Below the pieces are notes generated by a model. That model was not told the origin of the DNA. It worked only from the letters and a program-made list of their open reading frames with translations, and ran no database searches. Position numbers and translations under genes: made by a program. Positions 57,865-64,000 of a stretch of DNA of 64,000 nucleotides are shown in pieces; position 1 is the stretch's first letter, and each line of letters begins with the position of its first letter. The stretch comes from an uncultured Faecalibaculum sp. (GTDB lineage: Bacteria; Bacillota_I; Bacilli_A; Erysipelotrichales; Erysipelotrichaceae): positions 1 through 64,000 of the forward strand of contig NZ_CAJUPA010000004.1 of the NCBI RefSeq assembly GCF_910588395.1, in the 5' to 3' direction.

Positions 57865-58779
57865 GTGGTGATACCGCTGATTCTTGACAGTCTGCACGAT
57901 TATACGATCTGGGGTGCAGACAACATTTCCCGGGCCCGGGGCCTGGATGAACCCTTTGGTACATGGTGGGAGGTATCTGCTCATCCCTATTGCCAGTCAC
58001 CGGTTCTGAACATGCCGGGAAAGAACCTTCTGGAGGTTATTGAAGAAAACCCGGAGGATGTGCTGGGTCCCGGACTGGGTCTGCATGAAATGCTGCGGCT
58101 GGCCTGGCTGGATACCAGGGACCGTCTGTCCATTCAGGTGCATCCCCAGGATGACAATGCCCCGGCAAATGATTTTGGCAAATCCGAGTCCTGGTACATT
58201 CTCGATGCAGAACCCGGCGCCACGCTGGTGGCAGGTACGAATACCACAGATCCGGATGTCATCAAAAAGGCTCTGGAGGATCAGACACTTGATGAATATC
58301 TGGTAAAATGGCCTGTGAAGAAAGGCGATTTCATTTACATTCCCGCCGGCATGCTGCATGCCCTGGGAGCCGGGATCACAGCCATCGAAGTGGGCACCAA
58401 TTCCAATACCACCTACCGCTTTTATGACTATGGCCGCAAAGACGCTGCCGGCCATGAGCGCCCGCTGCATCTGAAGGAGTCTTTCGAGGTTGCGGATTTT
58501 TCCCTGAAACCGGTCTTTGTTCCGGCTTCCGATCAGGATCATGTACTGGCAGATGCGCCGCAGTTCACGGTGCTGGAGCGCTTTGCGGGTGAGGAACCGG
58601 TGGAAATCGAAACGGGAGAAACGTATGTGGTTCTGTCCAACATGGGAGCTGATACGGATGTGACCTGGAACGGCGAGACGTTCCCTCTCAAGGCGCTGTC
58701 CAGTATGGTGGTTCCCTGGAGCGCCGGGAAAGTGACACTGAAGAACGCACACGTTCTGGAAAGCAGGCCCAAAAAATGA
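57865..58779 (+). CDS. manA: Mannose-6-phosphate isomerase, class I
   Basis: 304 residues from GTG 57865 (AAAGGA seven bases upstream; GTG 57868 is equally possible). A type I cupin enzyme interconverting mannose-6-phosphate and fructose-6-phosphate. Zinc ligands and active site: RLSIQVHPQDDNAP, then GMLHALGAGITAIEVGTNSNTTYRFYDYGR. This is the short Bacillota form. It overlaps the next gene (ATGA), so the pair may act together in sugar-nucleotide supply. Confidence 0.92.
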   Translation: MVIPLILDSLHDYTIWGADNISRARGLDEPFGTWWEVSAHPYCQSPVLNMPGKNLLEVIEENPEDVLGPGLGLHEMLRLAWLDTRDRLSIQVHPQDDNAPANDFGKSESWYILDAEPGATLVAGTNTTDPDVIKKALEDQTLDEYLVKWPVKKGDFIYIPAGMLHALGAGITAIEVGTNSNTTYRFYDYGRKDAAGHERPLHLKESFEVADFSLKPVFVPASDQDHVLADAPQFTVLERFAGEEPVEIETGETYVVLSNMGADTDVTWNGETFPLKALSSMVVPWSAGKVTLKNAHVLESRPKK

Positions 58780-59645
58780 AGACAATTCTTGTCACCGGCG
58801 CCAACGGTTACCTGGCGAGCTACTGCCGGCTGCTCAACAGCCACAATTTCAACTGGATCTGCATGACCCGCAAGGATGCAGATCTCTCGGATCCGGCCAG
58901 TGTGAAGAAGTACCTGGAAACGGTGAAGTTTGATATCTGTTTCCACACTGCAGCCAACGCCACCACAGCGCTTTGCGAAGAGAACCCGGAGATGGCTCAC
59001 AGGATCAATGTGGAAAGCACGCAGATGATCATCGATGCCTGCAAAGCGCAGAATGCCCGGCTGATTTTTTCCGGCACCGAGCAGTCCTTCAACGGCAAAG
59101 TGGAACACGGTCCTTTCAGGGAAGAGGAGCCGAAAAATGCAGTCACAGTCTATGGACAGAACAAGGCGGAATGCGAAGGGCTGATTGAATCCCAGCTCAC
59201 AGACTATGTCATTCTGCGCTATTCCTGGATGATGGGTCTTTCCTTCCCGGGGATCAAGGCAAGCCCGAACATTATTGCCAATGTGATGAACGCCCTGCTT
59301 CACGGGATACCGACGCTGTTTACCTGCAACGAGAAACGCTGCATGACCTATGCGAAGCATCTGGCTGAACAGTTTGAACAGATCACCGAACTGCCCACCG
59401 GCGTATACCACATTGCGGCGGACAACGATATGACCACCTATGAAAGCGCCGTGTATGTAGCCAGAGAACTGGGTGCGGATGAAGAAGAAATCAAACGGCT
59501 GATCCTCCCCAACCACGACCGGTATGCAGACCGGTTCCGGGACTACCGGCTGGATGCGTCCAAAGCCGCTTCTCATGGTCTGCATTTCGGCACGTTCAAG
59601 GAAAACGTGGCAGAAGTGCTCCGGGATTTCAACTGGAAGAAATAA
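58776..59645 (+). CDS. RmlD-like NAD(P)-dependent sugar epimerase/reductase
   Basis: 289 residues. Extended short-chain dehydrogenase fold with TGANGYLASYC for the dinucleotide, HTAANATTAL, SGTEQSFNG and the catalytic YGQNKAECE (YxxxK). It belongs to the RmlD substrate-binding group (dTDP-4-dehydrorhamnose reductase-like), but no rml operon is present. Its start overlaps the manA stop by four bases. The substrate is unknown; a mannose-derived nucleotide sugar is one possibility from context. Confidence 0.85.
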   Translation: MKTILVTGANGYLASYCRLLNSHNFNWICMTRKDADLSDPASVKKYLETVKFDICFHTAANATTALCEENPEMAHRINVESTQMIIDACKAQNARLIFSGTEQSFNGKVEHGPFREEEPKNAVTVYGQNKAECEGLIESQLTDYVILRYSWMMGLSFPGIKASPNIIANVMNALLHGIPTLFTCNEKRCMTYAKHLAEQFEQITELPTGVYHIAADNDMTTYESAVYVARELGADEEEIKRLILPNHDRYADRFRDYRLDASKAASHGLHFGTFKENVAEVLRDFNWKK

Positions 59646-59667
59646 CAGCTGCTTCACAGCTGACCCC

Positions 59668-59703
59668 GCCGGGACCGGAACAGTATCCGGTTCCGGCTTC
59701 TGT
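59668..59703 (+). terminator. Terminator after the RmlD-like gene
   Basis: Twelve-bp stem GCCGGGACCGGA / TCCGGTTCCGGC (one G-T pair) with six-base loop and a modest T-rich tail (TTCTGTATAT). Confidence 0.7.
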
Positions 59704-59774
59704 ATATAACCGGCACTGCAGACAGATCAAACTGCAATCAATGAAGAAGAAAGAAACAGGAAAGGAACTCTATC

Positions 59775-60221
59775 ATGGCACTGGAGGATATCGCAAAACG
59801 CTACTACAAAACAGAGGGATACAACTGCGCGGAGACGCTGCTGCACGCAGCCAATGAATACTATGATCTGGGACTGCATGACCACGATATGCGGACCATG
59901 GCCGGTTTTGGCGGCGGGATGTTTGTGGGCAGTGTCTGCGGCGCCCTGGTGGGGGCACAGGCAGCGCTGTCTGCCATGATTGTGAAAGACCGGGCGCATC
60001 ATCAGATGGAGGATATCCGCCCGGCCTCTCAGCGGCTGCACCGGAATTTCCGGAATGCCTACAATGCAGTGGAGTGCAAGGACATCAAAAAAGACTGGCA
60101 TTCCAAGGAAGAGAAATGCTGGAAAACCGTGGAACAGGCCAGCCGGGTGCTGGAGCAGACAGTGAACGAACTGCAGCTGCCGCAGGCCAAGGAACCGGCT
60201 TCCGGTGCTCAGACAGCATGA
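59775..60221 (+). CDS. C_GCAxxG_C_C family protein
   Basis: 148 residues. Conserved pattern: YNCAETLL near the N-terminus, then MAGFGGGMFVGSVCGALVGAQAAL, then Cys at VECKDI and EKCWKTV. These families are small redox or metal-linked proteins of unknown function; the four spaced Cys suggest a cofactor or disulfide. GAAAGGAAC precedes the ATG. The C-terminal 20 residues are a non-conserved tail. Confidence 0.85.
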   Translation: MALEDIAKRYYKTEGYNCAETLLHAANEYYDLGLHDHDMRTMAGFGGGMFVGSVCGALVGAQAALSAMIVKDRAHHQMEDIRPASQRLHRNFRNAYNAVECKDIKKDWHSKEEKCWKTVEQASRVLEQTVNELQLPQAKEPASGAQTA

Positions 60222-60351
60222 AGCGGATCCGGTCTGTTCCGGAAACAGTCATTCCGCCGGAAGGATATCCTTGCAGGGAAAGGGCATTCATTTGCCGGAT
60301 TTCCTTTCCCGAAACCCGGGTAAATGGTAGGATGATGCATGAGGTGATTTC

Positions 60352-61260
60352 ATGAAAATCGCATATTTGATGCATTATATCGGAAATGACTTTGAAGAAC
60401 TCTCCGAAAACATAGACCAGCTGCTGGAACAGGGTGACCATGTCTTTGTCATGATCAACGATGAAGGACTTCGGGATGATATCTTCATCGCCTACGGATC
60501 TGTTCCTGAATGCCACATCGCCGGGATGCAGGGGGCAGCCCTTCACGGCGACCTTTCCCTGCCCCGCGGCACCATTCTGCAGATGCGGGAGGCCCTGGAA
60601 CAGGAAGAGGACACCGGGGTGTATTTTGACTACTTCATCAATCTGACAGATGGCATGATGCCTGTCAGATCCAGGGAAGAAATTGTGGCGGTTCTGGAAA
60701 GTCTGGATGGAAAGGACAACTACGTAACAGTGGCTGACAGCGACCACAGTCCGGAGCTGAAAAAGCGCATGGAAGAATACGCCTTTTTCACCAACTCCCT
60801 GAATTTCCAGAAAAGCAGAATGCTCCAGGGGATGAATTCTCTGACGAAGAACATCGTCAAAAACTTCAAGAACCGGGAGACGGAAGATGTGGTGGTACAG
60901 ACCTGGCCATTCTTTGTGCTCAGTCATGACAGTGCCGAGGCCCTGGCAGAAAACCTGGCTTACTGTTCCAATCAGTTCATGATGTGTCTGTACCCGGAAG
61001 AGCTGTGTTTTGGCACGATGCTGCGCAAATATTCGAATGCAGATCATGAAGAGCGCAAACTGTGGATCACCGGACAGGGCGACTATCAGGAACAGGCTGT
61101 GATTCAGCCTGTGACGATGGATCAGATCCTGCAGGCTCCCGAAGCGCTGTTTGCCCTGCGGGTGAAGGCCAAAGAGAATCTGCCGGTGTACCAGAATGTA
61201 TTTGATGCCTACAACCAGAATGCGGCCCAGGGTGATATGCCTGCAAAGAATGCAGACTGA
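60352..61260 (+). CDS. GT14-like (core-2/I-branching type) glycosyltransferase
   Basis: 302 residues with GAGGTGATTTC before the ATG. Beginning MKIAYLMHYIGNDFEEL, with DHVFVMINDEG, then YFDYFINLTDGMMPVRSREEI and PFFVLSHDSAEALAENL, and the acceptor-site-like YPEELCFGTML. This is the layout of bacterial core-2/I-branching beta-1,6-N-acetylglucosaminyltransferases. It has no membrane segment, so it is cytoplasmic. Donor and acceptor are unknown; nearby manA and RmlD-like genes hint at a role in a surface glycan. Confidence 0.75.
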   Translation: MKIAYLMHYIGNDFEELSENIDQLLEQGDHVFVMINDEGLRDDIFIAYGSVPECHIAGMQGAALHGDLSLPRGTILQMREALEQEEDTGVYFDYFINLTDGMMPVRSREEIVAVLESLDGKDNYVTVADSDHSPELKKRMEEYAFFTNSLNFQKSRMLQGMNSLTKNIVKNFKNRETEDVVVQTWPFFVLSHDSAEALAENLAYCSNQFMMCLYPEELCFGTMLRKYSNADHEERKLWITGQGDYQEQAVIQPVTMDQILQAPEALFALRVKAKENLPVYQNVFDAYNQNAAQGDMPAKNAD

Positions 61261-61325
61261 GAGTATTTCAGATGTACAGAAAAGACCTGTAGACATGCGG
61301 GGATGGGGATATATCCTCTGCCCTT

Positions 61326-61345
61326 GCCTGTCTTCAGGCTTTTTT
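61326..61345 (+). terminator. Terminator of the glycosyltransferase gene
   Basis: Stem GCCTG / CAGGC with TCTT loop and six T residues. Confidence 0.7.
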
Positions 61346-61432
61346 AGTCTTCTGAAAAGACCGCTGCAGGCTGGCTGATTCTGATTCATGGCGGCTGCAA
61401 TCCGATGGGGAGCCGCATCTGTATCACGGCAT

Positions 61433-61472
61433 GAAAAAAAAACAGACTCCACTATCTGTCTGCAGAGTCTGT
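61433..61472 (-). terminator. Terminator of the DUF2812 gene
   Basis: Minus-strand stem ACAGACTC / GAGTCTGT with a 15-base loop and eight T residues, 12 bases past the stop. Confidence 0.88.
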
Positions 61473-61484
61473 CTTCAGGCTGAA

Positions 61485-62885
61485 TCAGTTTTCGTCTTCC
61501 AGCTCGTTCCAGTCGTTTTCCAGCTGGGCTTCGGTTTCCGATGTGTCATACTCGTCGGATTCCATTTCCATGCGGTTTTTCTGCTGTTCTTTCAGGCGCA
61601 GTCTGGCCATAAGCATTCTGGCCCGCTTTTTGGCGTGCTTGAGCATCCGGGCATACTGGAGGAATACCACCAGACAGATAACAAACAGTACGGCGCAGAC
61701 AGCGATTCCCCAGAGGTACCCCTGGAATTCATACTGCAGGAAAGCCGTGATCAGGCAGCAGACCATGCAGATGAACACCAGAAACATGGTGCTCCGGCAG
61801 GAGTTGGCATACTTTCGGAAGAAACGGTATTTTTCTTCTTCGTTTTCAATCACCTTGGGATACTCGCCGGCTTCTTCAGGATGCCGGAAAATGAACCAGC
61901 CGGCTTCCTTCTTCTTCCGGGCAGGCGCTTTGGACACCAGCTGCCAGCCGTCAGCTTCCAGTTTCCGCCACTGGCTGTTGTCCGGTTCCTGCCGGAAATA
62001 GTCAATGGAATAGTAGTACCGCTGAGGTTCCCCTTTGGTGAAATAATACTTGTGGCCGTTGTGGCGCACGTAATGGTAGCCATCCGCTGACTGTTCTGCG
62101 AGATAGTCTTCAATGATGGGATACTGACTCAGCAGGAAGTGTTTTTTGTCTTCAAAGAGATCCGGTTCGTCTTCATAATACTCACCGTCTTCATCTTCTT
62201 CCTCTTCGTCGTTTTCGTCGTCATCCTCTTCGTCGTCATCATCGTCATCATCGTCATCATCGTCGTCAGAATCATCCTCATATTCATCGGAGTCATCTTC
62301 CTCGTCTTCTGCTTCAGGTTCATCTTCCTGATCAGCAGCCGGAACGGATTCTTCCGTCATGATTTCCATGACAGTTTCCCCGGCATCGGCTTCCGGTCCG
62401 TTTTCCTCTGCAGGTTCTCCGTCTTCTTCATGATCCTTCAGCGTTTCTTCGGTGACAGCATCCATTTCAATGGTGGGAGCGTTGTCTCCGGATTCCGGCT
62501 GCTGATCAGCTGCGTCGTCCGGCTGCGGTGCTTCTTCCTGCGGCAGCTGGGTCTGCAGCAGTTCGTCCACAGCCGGGGCTACATCCTCGCTGGAGGAAAA
62601 AACCGTCGGTTCCGGTTCTTCCTGCACAGTGGCGGCTTCTTCCGTGATTTCCTGTCCGTCATCGAAAATCTGACGTCGGATGCGCACGGTGGCTTTTTTC
62701 CGGGACCGCTTCCCGAACAGGCCGCGTTTCGGTTTCTCTTCTTCCTTCAGTTCAAATATATCCGAGGCATTGAAGGAATGAAGTTCCGGCTCACTGAACT
62801 GGATCTGCGAGATGCGATCCTGCTGTGTGAGTTCTTCCAGCTCTTCCAGACTGGTGTTTTTCTGGTTTTCAGGTTCCTTTGCCAT
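61485..62885 (-). CDS. Acidic protein with DUF2812-like domain and two C-terminal membrane helices
   Basis: 466 residues from ATG 62885 (GGGGGT upstream). Residues 1-55 are charged; 55-75 basic (KPKRGLFGKRSRKKATVRIRR). About 75-250 is extremely acidic, including a run of Asp near 210-220. Residues 260-360 resemble DUF2812 (HKYYFTKGEPQRYYYSIDYF, LEADGWQLVSK, EEEKYRFFRKYANS). Two membrane helices follow (about 365-420), with a charged tail. DUF2812 proteins usually pair with a PadR regulator; none is here. Function unknown. Confidence 0.75.
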   Translation of the reverse strand: MAKEPENQKNTSLEELEELTQQDRISQIQFSEPELHSFNASDIFELKEEEKPKRGLFGKRSRKKATVRIRRQIFDDGQEITEEAATVQEEPEPTVFSSSEDVAPAVDELLQTQLPQEEAPQPDDAADQQPESGDNAPTIEMDAVTEETLKDHEEDGEPAEENGPEADAGETVMEIMTEESVPAADQEDEPEAEDEEDDSDEYEDDSDDDDDDDDDDDDEEDDDENDEEEEDEDGEYYEDEPDLFEDKKHFLLSQYPIIEDYLAEQSADGYHYVRHNGHKYYFTKGEPQRYYYSIDYFRQEPDNSQWRKLEADGWQLVSKAPARKKKEAGWFIFRHPEEAGEYPKVIENEEEKYRFFRKYANSCRSTMFLVFICMVCCLITAFLQYEFQGYLWGIAVCAVLFVICLVVFLQYARMLKHAKKRARMLMARLRLKEQQKNRMEMESDEYDTSETEAQLENDWNELEDEN

Positions 62886-62906
62886 AGTGTACCCCCTAAC
62901 TGTATC

Positions 62907-62935
62907 ATTATACGACAGGTCCGGATATGACACAA
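62907..62935 (-). promoter_or_regulatory. Promoter of the DUF2812 gene
   Basis: Minus-strand TTGTGT (62930-62935), 17-base spacer, TATAAT (62907-62912), 21 bases before the ATG. Confidence 0.7.
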
Positions 62936-62953
62936 AGAGAGTCGGCCTGATCC

Positions 62954-62976
62954 CTGAACAACTGTCAGTTATTCAG
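62954..62976. repeat. 23-bp palindromic element, copy 1
   Basis: Near-perfect palindrome with arms CTGAACAACTG and CAGTTATTCAG around a single T. It lies upstream of the DUF2812 promoter. A second copy is at 63808-63830. Confidence 0.7.
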
Positions 62977-63102
62977 GATTCAGGCTGAGTGCTTCGCGCT
63001 TAGGCATACCTGCTTGTTTCAGAACACTGTGTTCATTTTATATAAATCTGCAGAACAGTAAGCAAATAATTGCATGTTTTTCCATAATTTTGAAAACCAT
63101 TC

Positions 63103-63131
63103 TGTTACAGGTACTCCTGATTTGTTATAAT
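63103..63131 (+). promoter_or_regulatory. Probable toxin promoter
   Basis: TATAAT at 63126-63131 with TGTTAC 17 bases upstream (63103-63108), about 95 bases before the GTG start of the candidate toxin. Confidence 0.5.
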
Positions 63132-63226
63132 TTGGCTGCAGTCATCAATACGCTGATGTGCTTTTCTTCCTGATTCGAGGAATCTTTCCGACCTGGTCCG
63201 TGAAAACAGACTGGGAAGGAGGAACT

Positions 63227-63406
63227 GTGGATATTTTTGAGATTGTTCAGCTGCTGGCAAATCTATGTACCATTGCATTGTTTGTTATGCCGCTGATTCC
63301 GGACGTTGTGTCCATCTCTATAGCAATGTCCTTCAGGATCTCGATCATCCGTAAGAAAAAGCACGATCAGTGTACCCGCACCGACCGTGCTCAGGATGAT
63401 CGCTAG
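63227..63406 (+). CDS. Candidate type I (holin-like/TxpA-like) toxin
   Basis: 59 residues from GTG 63227, with AAGGAGG just upstream. One hydrophobic helix (IVQLLANLCTIALFVMPLI and the following stretch) is followed by IRKKKHDQ and a polar tail whose codons form the arm of the antisense terminator. Small single-helix proteins ending in Lys runs and overlapped at the 3' end by a convergent antisense RNA are the pattern of TxpA/RatA-type systems. A membrane-depolarising toxin is inferred. The tail is longer than in typical holin-like toxins. A decayed second copy lies at about 63600-63725. Confidence 0.6.
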   Translation: MDIFEIVQLLANLCTIALFVMPLIPDVVSISIAMSFRISIIRKKKHDQCTRTDRAQDDR

Positions 63407-63456
63407 ATCATCTAGACAACAATTAAACAGCACATCGGTTGATGTCTGCTGTCTGT
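63353..63456 (-). ncRNA. Candidate antisense antitoxin RNA, copy A
   Basis: A minus-strand promoter with TTGCAA (63485-63490), 16-base spacer and TATAAT (63463-63468) drives about 100 bases. It has an early stem-loop (CAGCAGACATC / GATGTGCTG) and ends in a 13-bp G-U-tolerant terminator (AGCACGGTCGGTG / CACTGATCGTGCT) with T-rich tail. It overlaps the last third of the toxin gene. No ORF of note, so it is probably a regulatory RNA. Confidence 0.6.
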
Positions 63457-63469
63457 ATCTTCATTATAT
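63356..63469. repeat. Antisense-module repeat, copy A
   Basis: Related to 63681-63794; 44 bases (63425-63468) containing the minus-strand -10 and RNA 5' hairpin are identical between copies, and the terminator arms are conserved. Confidence 0.85.
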
Positions 63470-63680
63470 GCCGTTTGGAATATCTTGCAAGAGACAGACT
63501 AAGGCCGGAAGATTCCTCGAATCAGACGGCTTGGTGGGGCTTTCCAGTCATGGAAGACCCCATTTTCGTTTTCAGCCGGTACTCATCAGGCAGTTGTCAG
63601 CTCGGTTCTATCCTCCAGGTTATGCCTTACTCTATTGCAGCGGGTTCCGTGATCAGCTTCCGCTGTCACGGAACTGGCTG

Positions 63681-63781
63681 AAAAAAGCACGATCAGTGTA
63701 GGAGCACCGACCGTGCCAAGGATGATTGTTAAATCATCTAAAGCTTCATAAACAGCACATCGGTTGATGTCTGCTGTCTGT
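63681..63781 (-). ncRNA. Candidate antisense antitoxin RNA, copy B
   Basis: The same layout as copy A: TTGTTC (63810-63815), 16-base spacer, TATAAT (63788-63793), the identical 5' hairpin, and terminator stem GCACGGTCGGTG / CACTGATCGTGC with six T residues. The toxin frame opposite it is broken by a TGA before KKHDQC, so copy B may be a solo antitoxin or decoy. Confidence 0.55.
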
Positions 63782-63794
63782 ATCTTCATTATAA
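63681..63794. repeat. Antisense-module repeat, copy B
   Basis: Second copy of the module at 63356-63469. On the plus strand it still encodes KKHDQC-x-x-TDRA-x-DD and a stop, matching the toxin tail. Confidence 0.85.
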
Positions 63795-63807
63795 CTCAGC
63801 CAGTTTA

Positions 63808-63830
63808 CTGAACAACTGTCAGTTGTCCAG
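63808..63830. repeat. 23-bp palindromic element, copy 2
   Basis: Arms CTGAACAACTG and CAGTTGTCCAG around T; the first 17 bases are identical to copy 1 at 62954. It overlaps the -35 of antisense RNA B. Confidence 0.7.
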
Positions 63831-64000
63831 GAACCCGCTGAGTTTTTCATATACAGACTTCAGGAACCAGCAGCCTGCACCTGTTCAGCCGAAACAAGAC
63901 AGGAAATCCTCAAGCCTCAGCTCATTCCTCCGGAATGTGCCTTTTTCTATGCCCTCGATAGCTGCAACACTCAACCGAAGGCCCGGCTTTCTCTTTATGG
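63831..64000. other. Window end without recognisable gene
   Basis: No gene, RNA or terminator could be supported in these 170 bases. Confidence 0.5.

Noticed and set aside
63586..63789. 67-codon minus-strand frame through antisense RNA B
   Set aside because: It shares the LxxIILxTVGAxTLIVLF stretch with a frame in copy A, but in copy A that frame has no ATG and lacks a ribosome binding site. The conserved DNA is better explained by promoter, hairpin and terminator of an RNA.

Overview
The window is a gene-dense stretch of a low-to-moderate GC Gram-positive chromosome. Lipoproteins with lipoboxes, strong AGGAGG-type ribosome binding sites, ClpB/HtpG with a CIRCE-like site, YitT, a TrpXYZ-type transporter, GatABC-type PTS genes and a type VII secretion (T7SS) locus point to Bacillota. 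Family-level flavour suggests Erysipelotrichia, but this is inference from gene content only. No prophage, transposase, integrase, rRNA or CRISPR array was seen.

Layout. 1-8.6 kb: a single minus-strand operon encoding a compact T7SSb-like system. In transcription order it holds an FHA protein, a kinase-like membrane protein (EssB-like), an acidic tail-anchored protein, a short EssC-type ATPase, two WXG100-like proteins, and small helical proteins with a candidate secreted substrate and a DUF4176 protein; it ends at a terminator at about position 100. 8.7-13 kb: membrane proteins, cysE, tRNA-Ser and a degenerate iron-alcohol-dehydrogenase homologue. 13.1-17.5 kb: a clpB-sirtuin-dnaJ-like operon. 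17.8-25.2 kb: a lipoprotein nuclease, nagA, YitT, an RNA m5C methyltransferase, an M23 peptidase, an O-antigen-ligase-like protein and tRNA-Leu. 25.5-29.4 kb: a coiled-coil membrane protein, tRNA-Thr, a truncated GH2-like protein, a MarR regulator and a frameshifted flavin-reductase-like gene.

29.5-38.4 kb holds two divergent ABC importers: a TrpXYZ-like system and a complete oppABCDF operon. 38.6-40.3 kb is a broken surface-protein gene, followed by ppk1. 42.7-47.5 kb is a PRD regulator/galactitol-type PTS/AraD-like epimerase operon. 47.7-56.7 kb carries a HAD nucleotidase, flavodoxin, YccF, a PemK-like protein, rlmD, two acetyltransferases, an orphan EIIB-domain protein and htpG. 57-61.3 kb is a plus-strand run with deoC, manA, an RmlD-like reductase, a C_GCAxxG_C_C protein and a GT14-like glycosyltransferase. 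The last 3 kb hold a DUF2812 protein and a candidate type I toxin-antitoxin locus with two antisense RNA genes, one beside a decayed toxin.

Three themes stand out. The first is the compact T7SS. The second is a set of perfect, apparently recent tandem duplications (23 bp x3, 20 bp x2, 60 bp x2), one of which frameshifts a gene. The third is the duplicated antisense-RNA module at the right end. Start sites were chosen by ribosome binding sites and overlaps; all function calls are by reading the sequence, without database searches.
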